DNA of 64,000 nucleotides from Dipylidium caninum. Its lineage: Eukaryota; Platyhelminthes; Cestoda; Cyclophyllidea; Dipylidiidae. How positions within the stretch are numbered: the stretch's first letter is position 1; every line of letters starts with the position of its first letter. The position numbers were made by a program, and so were the translations under genes. The notes under the pieces were generated by a model. The model ran no database searches and was not told the origin of the DNA. It saw only the letters and a list, made by a program, of their open reading frames with translations. Location: assembly GCA_017562135.1 (NCBI GenBank), contig QEYB01000388.1, positions 248,001 to 312,000 on the forward strand, read 5' to 3'. Below are positions 32,003 through 44,500 of this stretch, piece by piece.

Positions 32003-34058
32003 AAAAAAGGGGGAAGGGAAGGAGAAGAAAAGTCCACTGCTATTTCCTTAATGGCGGCATTAAAGCAGTGCCCTTGAGGCCTCGGACCACGACTGACGGG
32101 TGGGGAAAAAGGCAAGCTGAGTGGCAACAACACCCGCTCTAAATGAGAGAAGAGAGCAGAGCAGAGGAGAGGAGAAGGGCGTGGATGGGAGTGAAGAAGT
32201 GAAGAGGTGATGAACAAACTCTACTTAGAGTGGCGAATGTGACGCAACCGCCGACCGTCAGCATCATCCTCATCACTTGTCCACTCACCCGCCTCCTGAC
32301 GGAAGGGCAACTTCTCACGTGCGCCGCGATAAGGTGCGAGCCATCGCCAATGGTCAGCCTCGCCCTCCCTTTTTGCCCCCCAACACCTCCCTACCCCTCC
32401 CGCCCCTCGCCCCTCGCCCTTGCCCCTCGCCCCCGCCCCTCGCCCCCGCCCCCCTCTACCACCGTAACGCGCCACCGCCTTCTCCAACTCAACAGGTGAG
32501 ACGGTGAATGCGTGGTGAGGACAGTGATGGCTGCGATTCACGTGCTCCCCACCTCGACCGAGTCGATCTTGACAGTCGGGCCTGAGCCCTCGACCACACC
32601 ACCGAGGCCCTCTGGTGTGCGCGCGGTGACGGGACTTAAGGCGTTCGCCTGTCAGTGCTGAGATATCAGACGTGGTGTGGTGGAGAACATCTGGTGGGCC
32701 AGGCCAACTGGTCTCCTTCGCGCCACTGGCATCCGAGCAAATCGGACTTGCATGCAACAGGCATCGTTGCCTTCGAGGCAGGAGGAGGAGGAGGAGGAGG
32801 AGGGGGAAGAAGAGGACTCCTTAGCGTTGGACTTGTCTCAATCTTCCTCTACTTTGTTGCGTGTCGACATGACCAAAGGCCGGAATGGTCGAGGTGAGGC
32901 GACGTGGGGCGATGGAAGGGGGGAGGTCGCCGACGTCGTGGTGTGCCCCTTGTGGTGCAGTGATTGCCCAGTCGCAGCAGAGGCTTGTAGAGGAGGGTTG
33001 GCGAGGGTAAAAGTAAAAGAAAAGGAGAAGGAGAAGGAGAAGGAGAAAAAGGAGAAGGAGAAGGAAAAGGGAGGGTGAAGGGAAGAGGAAGGGGCAGGGA
33101 AGGGAAAGACGAGGGAACGATAAGGAAGGAGGAGGGGAATGCCTCAGCCAAGTGGGGGAGAGACGAGGCGCCAGTGCACCGAAGTGGACTTCACCTCAGT
33201 CGCGGTGGTAGTCTCGGTGGACGTCGGGACACACATGAAGACAACGTACGTTTTCACCAGACGTGAGGCATTCGTGTCACTGGCCATTTCCCTCGCCTTT
33301 TGTGTCGCACTGTGGCACTTTGGTGTAAGGCACAGGTCCGAGGTGGCATCCCGTTGGATGTCGGAGGGAGGTCGGTCTTGGAGGAGTAGAGGTTTGACGG
33401 CCAACTGGCGACCCACCTCCCCTTCCGCCGACCTCACGCGTCTGCTCTCCCGACTCGTTTGCTCCTTGTACACTCGCATCCAGATGCGGAAGATGATGGA
33501 GCAGTAGCAGTAGGCCATGAAGAGCAGAGGTGCGGTGTAAACGAGGAGGGTCACCACACCGAGGAAGAAGGCTCTGTCGGCGGTGACGGAGGGCCAGAAA
33601 CTCGCGGCAGTTGACGAGGCCATCGGGGGAGCTGGAAGAGTCGGAAGTAGTAGGCCCAGGGGATGAAGAGGGCGGGCGGAGATGAACCAGATCACGCCGA
33701 TTATCTTCTTGGCCAGACTGCGCCGGATGAGACGTTTCATGGGGAAGCAGACTGCCAGGTAGCTGTTCATGGGAGGACATGCGAACAATGGCAACAACTG
33801 TTAGTCGTAGGCCATACTGCTGCTCCCATTTCAGTCTCCCTCCTCAAAAGTCCCTTTTCGCCATGCCGGTGGTGCGGGCGCCGTGAGCCATGTGTGGCAC
33901 TGTCTTGCGTCCACACGTCACCGCCGTCGGTCGTCACGTAGACCCGGCGGCGTGTTGACCAGACGACGATGCCGTGTAATGAGTAGTTGGAGTTGGAGGG
34001 GATTTTAGGCAACCTCTCGGTCTGCTCGTCCTGACCAATGCGCCCAATTCGCGGCTGG
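32003..34058 (-). repeat. Large inverted repeat 1, right arm
   Basis: Reverse complement of 25526-27607. The outer boundary is at GGCTGG (34053-34058) and the inner one in the A/G-rich run near 32003. It contains the receptor TM4-TM5 exon in the gene's own orientation, the purine-strand version of the long pyrimidine tract, and C-rich sequence near 32395-32455. Confidence 0.92.
33250..33762 (-). CDS. GPCR TM4-TM5 exon, in-place copy with scrambled TM4/ECL2
   Basis: Minus-strand exon with acceptor AG before 33762 and donor GTACGT after 33250. It begins YLAVCFPMKRLIRRSLAK, so an intron divides the DRY motif (Arg codon split), and ends RLVKT. Relative to the other arm it has +1 length changes near 33675, 33635 and 33598, which together restore frame but turn the end of TM4 and ECL2 into ARPLHPLGLLLPTLPAPPMA. 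A second pair (+1 near 33392, -1 near 33366) scrambles part of loop 3. TM5 (LLVYTAPLLFMAYCYC) is intact. All are homopolymer or near-homopolymer changes, so base-calling errors are as likely as true decay. Position and phase make this the receptor's exon. Confidence 0.75.
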
Positions 34059-37000
34059 TGATCAGCAGAAACTTGGCGGTTAAACAACATTTTTTTGGAA
34101 GCATGCCGACGCCTACCTTGGGCTTCGACGATATTTTTCTTACATAAATATTTGCCCTTTTCTGATAAAAAAATATTTTTTTCCCACTAAGGTGGTATTT
34201 GTTAACAGGATATTTTTTTGCCTTCATAAACTTCTTTTACCGCGAATATATTTAATTCTGCGAATGAATGCGAGTCTAAGGCAAATCGAACTCGACAATT
34301 TTTTATTTCTGAGTCAGTAAATTTTTTAAACATACTGACAAATCTGATGGACTTCAGGACCCTTCAATCGCTACAGGCGTGGTTAATGTCCTCCTGGCTC
34401 GGATATTCTCGAACATGTTTAGAGGTATTCTATGTTTTGTTTTATAACATATTCCTGGCTTGTCTGCTCCCGCAAGACGACGATTGCGGTGCTTTTCTTC
34501 CCATTTGTAAAACGTCTTCTCTCATTCAATTAGCGCTCTGTTAAAGATGCTGGTAATTTTCAACTGTCACTTGAGGATTCCTTAAATGTAACTTTTTTCA
34601 AATAACAAGCAAATAAAAAAGTACTATAATCTAATCTGTCCGTTCGGCTGAAATTGTATATCTATATTCTACAATAAAATGGAGATATTCCAGCTCGTCA
34701 TTTAATACGGCTTTATTTTTTCATTTTGAGGCTTTTCCTCTATCTTTCATTCACCAGTATTCGTGTAACCCTTGGTACCTAGCCGACTCCATCGCCCTCC
34801 TGTTAGTTAATAATCCACCTTCCCCTCCTTTAATCGCTAGGAAACAAACTCAGGAGATCGAAAAGTCTGTAACAGAATCGCCAAAGTGCCGCTAACAAGT
34901 AGAGCTTTTGAATTCGAGTGTGTTTCTAATGGTTTTGCATGCGTATAGTTTCACGTTAATGGTAAAAGTGGGAATTTATGGCAAATACTCCACGAAAAAC
35001 ACAGTCAATAGAAGTTAACCAGGTTTAGTGGAGTCGAAATATTGCTGTTTATTATTAATCAAGCTGCAAAGCAATTGCCATATGGTAAGCTCGGGGAATG
35101 TGTTAATAATCTAAACATGGTTTAACTGCAGGCTGCGATAATGCCTGCTCTAGGATCCAAATAGAGTGAACTTTTAATTTGGCAGTTGATGGCAAATTAT
35201 CATGGAAAATGGAGTCAGCAGTGCACTAGTAATACTGGAATTGTTGCCCAAATGGACGTAAGGAATGTTTATAATCTCGGATCTTCTACGCGGAACTTTT
35301 GGTGCAAAAAGGTTTTTATATTACAAAGATATGGTTCCGATCAAAATTGGTACGATTATAACGTACGTTAAAGAGCGCATATTTTGAGTCGATTGAGCCA
35401 AATTTTTAAAAAATTACTATTTGAAAATGGAGTATGAAATAGGCTATTTTAATCGTCGTTACTGCGCTTGTCGCAACATCCAAATAAAAGTCCGCAAATC
35501 AGTGTCCACTTTTCGTACGCATGTATGTAAATGTATGTGAGAGCAGTTTCTTCACACGACTGCATCAATGCATGTGCTTTCAAATCTCACTAATAAGTTC
35601 GAATGCCATTTTTACCGCATAACGTTTATCCGACCAGATTAAATCAACATGATATAAGTTGCATGTTTAATAACACTAATGGGTTTCCCAGACATCTACG
35701 ATGAAAATAACAATAGCTTTCGGATTCTGCCCTCTTCCTAACACCCACGAAGAAAAGAAAGCCTCTAAAATATTTAAAACACTACGCGGTGACCTACTTC
35801 TTAAACTCTTTTCCCTTGGGACTACCTTGGAAGAAGGTAATAAATAGTGGATTAATTCATATTTGTTTTGATAATTCAACAATGATTAGTGTGACTAGTG
35901 AGCGAACATGAATGTATCATTAGGTGAATAAAGTTAATGGCCTACCAAATTAAATCGTGTTTATTGTTGAAGTATACGTATTGTATACTATCGTGGTTAA
36001 TGATATTTGCTGGCCAAATCTTAGTTTGTTCCCTTTTCATCTCGAAATATAACTCAGTATCGGATTTTTGATCCGCGGTCACACCTCGTTTTCTTAAATC
36101 CCTAAATTAAGTTTAGTGAAGTTCCATCTTCTATATGCTTTTCATTAAAATATTATCTTAGCAAAGTGAGCTGAGCTCTATGATGGAAATGTCAATATGG
36201 GCATTGTTTCCTCTTCATTCTTATACTGCTCGTAGAAAATGTTAATAATGCTAATCTGAAATGTAGAACTTCCACTATTAATAATCGGCAAATTTGACGG
36301 TTTGTAATATTTTTAGAGGTAATGCGAATTTTCTATGCTTTCTCATAACTTTATATAAGCACATTATTTTACGTGAATTTTGCCAGTAGTTCGAATGCTT
36401 TTTATCGAAGCCGCTTTCCCACTGTCGGTGGTAGTTGACTGGCAGTCTAAATATTGGCCCTTTCAAGGGTGTTTTTTATTGCTGATTAACGGAATAAATA
36501 AAAAAGTGTATCTCCTTACATTTGTTCCAAGGACTATAAACTCAGACGGTGCAGGAGAAAACGTATTGTGGTCTACATTTCAAGGCGTCTAGTAAATCGT
36601 CCTAGTCTGGTCATTTTTTTGGAAAACATTGTAAATTTAATGAATTTCTGTCAACTTTTATGCATAGGCATATGCACCCGGCTCTTGTGGGAGGATCTAA
36701 ACATTGCCTACTCTGTGGAGGATAATGTTACTTAGTGTATCTATATTTAATGATGACAATGCAATTATTATAACATGAGGAGTAAAAAAACGCTCCCAGG
36801 TGCCTCGTAAGTCGCCAGCTAATCGATTCCCGGAAAGTTGAGTAGAGGAACGAGACAGACGTCGGCATCTGTGAGATTTACTCGAGTCAGATAAAAATAA
36901 GTATGAACAGACTCTTACCCATATAGGCAAGGATTTTTCGAGCAATTGACTAATTTACTCATGCCAACCGAGGTTGCTGCATAGACTCCAACTCTATTTG

Positions 37001-38230
37001 GCTGGCTGTAGTCGTGATGCGGAATGCTTTTAACAGCAAAATATTCTCACGTGGTAGTTAGCCAGAGGTGCACCTTCGTGCGAGTGGGACGAGGGCTAAT
37101 TTGTGTCGAGCATAAATATGTGGGGGAGGGGAGGAAAGTACCACCACTCACCGATCAAAAGCGATGACAAGGAGGGAGAAAGACGAGGCACAGACGCTAA
37201 TTCCCTGGAGATACGGCACACACCAACACGTGGTAGCACCCCAGTGCCATCCTTAACAAAAGGGGAGGGTGAAATGATAACAAAACGCATTCCACTAAAC
37301 ATTCCATATCAAAACGCAATGACGTATTTGCTGTACTATTCACTAATCACCGGGGGGTTAAGATATGTTATGTAAGTTATTATTATTGCAACTGCTTTGG
37401 GGTTGAGGAAGCCAGTACTGAGACCCATTCTTAGACCTGATGAGTTTGTGTCCTTATCTCTGAATGGATGTAACGGCGTAGGTGAACCCTTTTTTTAAGA
37501 AACATGGCCGACTCTCAGCCTACTAAAGTGTCCATCCGAAGTCTATACAATGTGTCTTAACACCGTCAGATGTTAGGATTTTTCGAGTTAGGATTAGTGG
37601 AGGGCTTGCTGATATTGTAGAGATAGAGGGATGATTAGTTGCTTGACCTCTCAACTAGGGCATGCAACATGGTTCAGATGACGTTTAAGGGTGTTTTTCC
37701 TGCCTAACTGTTGACCTTGATAGAGAGGCGAGGGGATGGGGATGGGATTTCTCCCCCCAACAGATAATCATTACAAGGCTTATTTTGTCTCTACCAATCA
37801 GCAGTTGAGCATAAATGTCAACAGACGACAGGTTGCCAGCCTAACGGTTGACAACTATTTCTTTATCTCTACGGCTCTGTGCAAAGAAAGTCCCGAAACT
37901 TTTGTCACTGAGGCAAAAACAGAGCGGATGTTAATCAGCTGTTTGTTGGGAGTTTTTTTTCAACAAAGTAAGTGTTGCCGGTAGAAAAATTTCACAACCT
38001 AACAGGATGAAGTGTTGCCTACTCTTGTGAAAAAACCCACACCTACACATGACACTTCGGAGATTTTAAGCCCAGGGCGTTAGGTGATACGTGTTATAAG
38101 ATCATTTGGCTGCCAATGCATTGGGTAAAATCAGTGATTGAATTCGAATGTGGCCGGCGTAGGTAGTTTTAGGCCACTCGGACCACTTGGTTTGGCTGCC
38201 ATTGGGATAAAATAGGTGCAGTAACTGAAC
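34059..38230. other. GPCR intron; TM3 exon expected but not found
   Basis: The TM1-TM2 exon ends at 38231 and the next one found begins inside the DRY motif, so an exon with the first extracellular loop and TM3 should lie here on the minus strand. I looked for a Trp/Cys-containing loop followed by a TM3-like frame and did not find it. Confidence 0.45.
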
Positions 38231-38477
38231 CCACAATGATGTTCTGGAGGAGAGTCAGCGGTTCGACGAAAATCGTGACAAGGAGATCCGCTACAGAGAG
38301 GTTGCAAATGAAGATATTCGTGACCGATCGCATGTGATGATTGCGTAGGACAATAGTTATTACGGCAAAATTTCCTAATAATCCAGCAATGAAGATGGTT
38401 GCATAGGCGACACTGAGGAGTACAATTATAGGATAGGAGTGGGCTAATTCCCAAGTTGCCAACGCAGATGCATTCAT
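38231..38477 (-). CDS. Class A peptide GPCR, N-terminus and TM1-TM2 exon
   Basis: The ATG at 38477 opens MNASALATWELAHSYP, with an N-glycosylation site (NAS). It continues with TM1 SVAYATIFIAGLLGNFAVIT (conserved GN), the first cytoplasmic loop RNHHMRSVTNIF and TM2 ICNLSVADLLVTIFVEPL (conserved LSVAD), ending at a donor GTTCAG after 38231. The SVTN-F-I-NLS-AD pattern is typical of neuropeptide receptors such as the orexin, trissin and neuropeptide FF groups. An alternative upstream extension to 38513 is open but begins without ATG. This would be the 5' coding exon of a gene running to 28384, about 10 kb. Confidence 0.85.
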
Positions 38478-38774
38478 CTGAGACTTGGTTAGGCAATGAT
38501 AAGGCAGAAACACGTACGCTTATGGAAGAGAGGCGAAAGAATACACAGAATCTGCGTCATTCAAGTCTTCCCGGGTATTGGACAATCTCCTCCCTTCTCA
38601 TTGGCTGCGAGCCTCTCCCGAACCAATCCTTACGAAGCCACCACCGAGCCGATAGCGATTTCCCGAAGTTGGGGATAAACACGTTACGGCAGCCAGATCA
38701 CTGGGCCAAAAGTCGACCACAATGGGGACCAACTGTGAACTCACTTTTTTGTAATTAGCGGAGTCTATATTCCT

Positions 38775-38808
38775 CCCCCCCCGGGGGGGGGGTGGGTGGA
38801 GGGGGGGG
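38775..38808. repeat. C8-G10 palindrome followed by G-rich tract
   Basis: Eight C are followed directly by ten G, then TGGGTGGAGGGGGGGG. The block can form a GC hairpin or, on the G strand, a quadruplex. Confidence 0.9.
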
Positions 38809-39420
38809 AAGTAATTGCAGTACTATCATTAGCTCATCAATGTGGAAGTTGTGAAGGGACATTGAGACGCCCTTCTCCCCTTCCCTCCTTATACTGAAAC
38901 TTCACTTTAAATCGTAAGGACAAGAGTGGGCGGAATTTCTCGAGCCACGCTGGCTCGAATTCTCTCCAGCGCCCATAATCCCCACATGACAGAGGGACCT
39001 GAGGAGTTAATTTGAGAATAAACCCCCCGGTGTAAACTTGAGGGATTTTATAAAAGAGCAAAGTATCTCGAGGCGTTGAGTTATCGTTACAAACCACCGA
39101 GGTGTAGGGGATGGAGATGGAAAAGGAGAAGGGGATGCAGAAACAATATAAAGTGCGCTCTTTGGCGAATTCACGTGAAAAGGGAGAGGCGTAGCACTTA
39201 TCCCTACAATGGCGTTCTCGGCAGTGCGTACTTTCCCTGCGAATTGTCGTGATAGTTGCATATCCCACGCACACAATGACGATTTTTTCAAAAATCAGCC
39301 AAAAGGTTGGGAGTAGAAGACAAGAAAGTACAGTTAAACTGAGAAGCCCTTACCAGGAAGCGAAAGTGTGTGAATATATTTCACAAGGCTATACATTGTG
39401 GGAAAAAACAACTCCGGCCT

Positions 39421-39445
39421 GTCTGCCTGCCTGCCTGCCTGCCTC
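39421..39445. repeat. (CCTG)n microsatellite
   Basis: About five to six tandem tetranucleotide units (GCCT/CCTG). It runs into a CT-rich stretch. Confidence 0.85.
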
Positions 39446-41299
39446 CCTTCCATCTCCTTCTCCTCCTCTTGTCTCCTGTGGGCATTAGTAATGCCATTTG
39501 TGGTGCTTAGGAAATTCCCCGAGGAGGAGAGTGTAAAAAGCGTTGCACTTGTCTACAGATTTGCATGGTGAGCGATTTCAGTCCTGCTTCCGAAATAAAT
39601 ACCTGAGCAGCCTCCTCACCTCCGCCGAAGACACTGCGATGTTTTCCCGTAGTCCACGGAGAGGACGCTTTCCGTTGGAAGTGCTTCTCTCGAATGACAC
39701 AGCTAGTTTGGGGGCGAAACGAAGAAGAAAAATCCTCTCCACGCCCCCTTCTATTTAACTCCGTAGGGAGTGAAGACGGCGGGCGATTTCTTCTGCGACT
39801 CAAGACCCTCCCTACTGTACCGCTCGGCTTTAAGTAAGTAAGTGTCTTTGGGGGAGACGCGACACCTTCTCGTAAGAGTTGAATATTTTAAGTGAACCCT
39901 CTACGAACTACCTTTTCTACCTAATGATGCTTGAAATTTGCCTCCACGCAAGTGTGTGTATACGCAAAGGTTGACCGAATTTGGCATAAATTTTGCATTA
40001 ACGCAGATGACTTATGAGCTGAAACGCTTGAGTCCCTGTGGGTTGCGCCTGAGCATGGATGTGTCTAATTGGCATTAATGCCCTATCATCACGGTGATTA
40101 GGCCCCAGAACCGTTCCCCCGACTAGACTCGGTTGTCGAAAGTGGGGGACAGGGGGACGGGGAAAAGTTCATGCCACTGGATGGGCAGCAGATAGGCGAT
40201 TGGGAAAGACAATCAGAGTCATTTTGCGAGGAGTCGGTATTGTAAAAGGCAAGTATGGAGTGCAAACGTATGGCGGTGCAGTATCTGGCTGCACGGCGAG
40301 ACGGCCGCGGCGGCAAAGGAAAACTATTTCTTATTAATGTGCAGTTTTAGGGAGCGAGAGGCTACGCGCTGAGCCATCATGAATAGCGTATTATGTGAAG
40401 TTAAGGGCGGCACTGCAGCGTCCAGCCAATGTCCGCTAAAACCTCAAGCACCCGAGCACAGTACAAGGGGAGACTATCCGTCATCATAATCTCCTCATCC
40501 TGTGCTCCCCTCTCGAACACCCAACTCTGTCCAAGGATTTGAGTGGAGACAGCGCAACTCGGATTAATGAAGAGTAAAAATGTCCACGAAGATAATTAGG
40601 GAGGATAACTCTCTGCCCTTTTCCCCATGCGTAGCTCGTCGCCTTCATCTCCGTCCGCGCTCCCCGCCGTCTCCGTCTCTCTCGTCCGCCAACTCTGCAG
40701 TCCCACTGACATGGACAAGATATTTTGGGCAGAGCTGCCCCGTTATACTGTCGTCTTTGTTATAAGCAGCAAAACCATGGGTTTAATTATGCTCTCACGC
40801 CGGATTTCAGGGAGGGTAACCTAGGGTAAAAGACGGCAGATCTGGGGCACGTCCTATGTGTGCGGGATGAGGGAAGAGAGAAGACTAGCGCGAAGAAGGA
40901 TGAGGAAGCTTGGAATTATGCACAAAATTTGCAGTTGTGTTGTTCCACGATTTTGGACGGTTTTATAGTCCCCGGACTCCACTGTCCGCCCATTCGAAAG
41001 CTTCTCACTCCGCGCCGGCCAGGGGAGTTGTACTACTTGGAGATTGGTTTCGCGCTGCAAGGCCCTGTTCACAATGTGGAACGAAAACAGTAATGGGCCC
41101 TATTTTTCAGTTTTATCAAACTTATCTCCGCTGATAAAAATCTGTTCTAATTTTGTTTCAGTTCTCTTCACCTGTGTGGAGGTTAAGGTAGTCTAGTAAA
41201 AAATAAGTGCCACCTCAATAAAAAGAGGAGAAGAAGCGTTTACGCTTTGCTTTTCCTCTCTCGCCCCAGTCCCACATTTTTCGCCCCACCTCCTCCGTT

Positions 41300-41500
41300 T
41301 TAAGAAACTTTTAGTTCGTGGCGTTGGGAGTTGCAGGCGCCGTTTTCAATCACCTGGCTCAGAAAGCGCTGCATAATAATGGCACGTTGATCGGGCATCG
41401 TGGAGTCGAAGACATTCCACTGTTGCGACAAGGTATTTGTGTAACCCGAGCTTTCGTTGATGGCATGAAAGTAGGCGTGAACTCGAGACAATTTAAGCAC
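41300..41500 (-). other. Orphan exon-like reading frame
   Basis: Minus-strand frame of about 65 residues following an acceptor-like ACTTACTAG: LKLSRVHAYFHAINESSGYT, then NTLSQQWNVFDSTMPDQRA and IIMQRFLSQVIENGACN before a stop. Composition and codon choice look more coding-like than the surroundings. I do not recognise the family, and no partner exons were found. The plus strand is also open here, so chance or a captured element fragment remains possible. Confidence 0.2.
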
Positions 41501-44500
41501 CTAGTAAGTGGTTATTGTTCGTATAACACGCGACAGGCGCCAACCGGAATGCAATAAAGTTTCTGGTTGTTTGTGTTTAAGGGGCGTTGCCCCACTTTTT
41601 ATCCTCCCCACCACTCGTCTCCCCCAGAGTAGCCTGGGGGGGGACGAAAGAAATACGGGAGAGGATTTTCTAGCCGATCATGAAAGGCAGACGCTCTGAC
41701 CACTCCGACAAATGGCAAAATGACCCTTTTTTAGGACTGATACACTTGAGTGAGTAATACCGATCCTAACTTTGTGGCAACTAAGAATGCTCATCTCGTT
41801 AATTAAGAGGGGAAAGGGGGAGGGATCAGTGAACTGCGGGCGGATAATTTTCTTAGCCTTTCTGAAATAAGCACTGCATAGTCCTGCGGTTAATTTGGAG
41901 GCAAAGTCCTCCGATTGCGTGTGTGACGCAACAAAAGCCATTCTTCGAACTAAACAGGTCGGAACCTAGGTAAAGGAGAGATATTAGGAACTGCCGCTTC
42001 TAGTGGGGGTGTCCATGAGTCATTTCTTCTGCCGAAGAGGAAGGCATTACCAAGCTCCTTGGAAGTCCTGGACGGAATAGCCCGCTTAAGGGAATCACCA
42101 TCTCGCTTAGCACGACGCATTTTTAAATTGGCTCCAAATATCCGCATCTACTTAACGCAATTATATACTTGCCAACCGGACGGTTAGACAGATGGTTTTA
42201 AGTATTCTGGGTTTAGACTTAATTCACACCTGAGAAGTTGAAGGTTGGCCATGCGATGAGGAAGTTGTTTGATAATGAACAAAGGCAGTCGGAATTATAA
42301 TAACTCACTCTACAGAGGTTCTTTGACTTCAACACTTTGGCTTAAACCAAGGGGAAAGCCATAATGGTCCATTTCACAGCAATCTGGCGGTTAAAAGACA
42401 TTTACCTTGAAGGCCAATGTTAAATTTGTTTTAATTGCTTCTAATGTCTGAATATTACGTGAAGGACATTGTTCGTGTAGAATAATCACGAGGTCTCGTG
42501 ACCCTCAGGGCGAATCAACTCAAAAACTTGTAAAGCTTCTTGCAGGATATTTTTTCAGCGGAGACTAAATTTATTCTGTATGGTTGGGAATAATCATTTG
42601 AAAATAGGAGCAAGTGGACAGCAATGTCGGGTGTGGTCACTGCCAAAAATTTCCAATAGATTTAAGACAGAACCATCAGGGGCGTTCCTGTGACTCCACG
42701 AAACCACCTGAGTGGTCGAATGGCCGGGTGCGTCTTTAGGTGGAGGTGAGGTGAATTGCACACTTAACGCCTGGTCGTGTGCTTAGAGTCGGCCTCTTCC
42801 CCATCCCCCCCAGCTTCAATGTACCTGATATCAAACCTACACTCCACCTCGTCCTAACATCGCCGCCCAAAATATTTTCTCCACTCTCGCTTTCTCCTAC
42901 TATTGCGTGTTGAAAGCCTACGTAGACATAGACACGCCTCATCAATGCCTCATTTTCTTCACATTTTTCTGTCCCACATACCACACCTTTTCCCATTGTA
43001 AGTCTCTTTAATCTGCCCCCTTCGCGCACATTTGCACACTCATGCGATAGAGGAGGGAGAGGGGAGACACACACTTTTAGATTCTGGTGGTGTGTTTTGT
43101 GTCTGAGTCCCAGAAGTGCCTCTGGTAGGAAGGCAAAAGCTCTCTCAGCAATTAAATCCACCTGTTAATTAATTCATTCAGATGTGAAAATAAATAAGGC
43201 GTACTTTTTCAAGGAAAAGGTAAGAGATGAAGGGGAAATGCATTTTGGTGATGGAACGAGAAAGGGAGAGGGAGGAAGAAAGAGACTGCATCAACGCTTG
43301 AGTGAATTAGCTGGGGGAATAGGAGTGGACTCGAATCTGACAGAGGAGCCCCGTTCACTCTATCATTATACTTTGTCCTAGGATAAAATTCGCGTCTTCA
43401 GGTCTAATGTCTTCTTAAATATGTCGTTTAAGTTAATATAACCTCAGCTTTTATGTCTTCGGTCGGCTGGAAGGATTACAATTGGTGGAAGTTTGCTAAC
43501 CATGACTCATCGCCTCCTTGAAGTCCCCGCCCTCTGCTTCCTCCCCCTTCCGGCCTCATTTAACCTTTCGATGGTTATTTAAAACAAATTGTATCAAATG
43601 ATTTGTTTCCTCAAAGCAATATATTTAACGATTTATAAATAAATAAATCATGTATGATACACTACCATTTTCTTGAAAATCACTAACATTTCCACCCCCT
43701 TTTCCTTTACCTGCCCCGTTTATTTAGGCCAAACGGACTAGCATGGGATAGCAAAACTCTCTTTTACTTCTCGTTCGCGTGCGTAATCATCAGTAGGCCG
43801 CCATGTGGGGTTATGTCGACCTGCTCGCAGCATTTACAGCCATCTCCAATGAGATGGTGTGCTCGAGTTCTCCCTTCTCCACCCTTCCCCTCCCTTCCTC
43901 CCCCTCCCCCCCCCCCCAAATTAAGCGTGGCCTATCCGCGCTCTCCACGCGCTTCCACAACTAGATATATACCGAGAATTAAAAAAAGTAAGGAAACATA
44001 CAAGTACAAATTGCGGTCTATGATCCAGTGAGATTCACCACAAGCTGCTGATTCCAAACAAACTCAACCTTTTCTCTCCAGGACATAATTTGGTTCCTTT
44101 GATCGCTGCACCTCGCTATGCATAAATGATCCAAAGGTCTAAAATAACCCCCACACGCGGTATGTTATGCTTTCACTTCTATATTAGGAAAGGCACGCTA
44201 GCGATATAAAAATACTGCAGCAGTTATCACCCTTCTCTCTTCCATCTTCCCGTAAATATTCACCGCCTGCCTCGTCCACGGCGTGCGTTTCTTGAGTGAA
44301 CTTTGTGCCTTTTTCCCAAACAAAGAGGAGTACAACATAATCGTTATTGTGACAGGTGGCTGTGTAACATTAGTGAGGACCAAGTACGAGGCGGTGTTGA
44401 AAGGGGGTGGGGAGAAGGAGAAATGGACGCAGGAGGAGAGGTGAGGACTACGAGGGCAGGGAAGTAACCCGTACCATATGCGACCATATTACACTCGGAA

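Larger units (their letters stand above)
38478..41299. other. Intergenic with simple repeats
   Basis: Contains a C8G10 palindrome with G-rich flank (38775-38808) and a (CCTG)n array near 39421-39445. No gene was recognised; the reading frames present have no family features. Confidence 0.4.
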
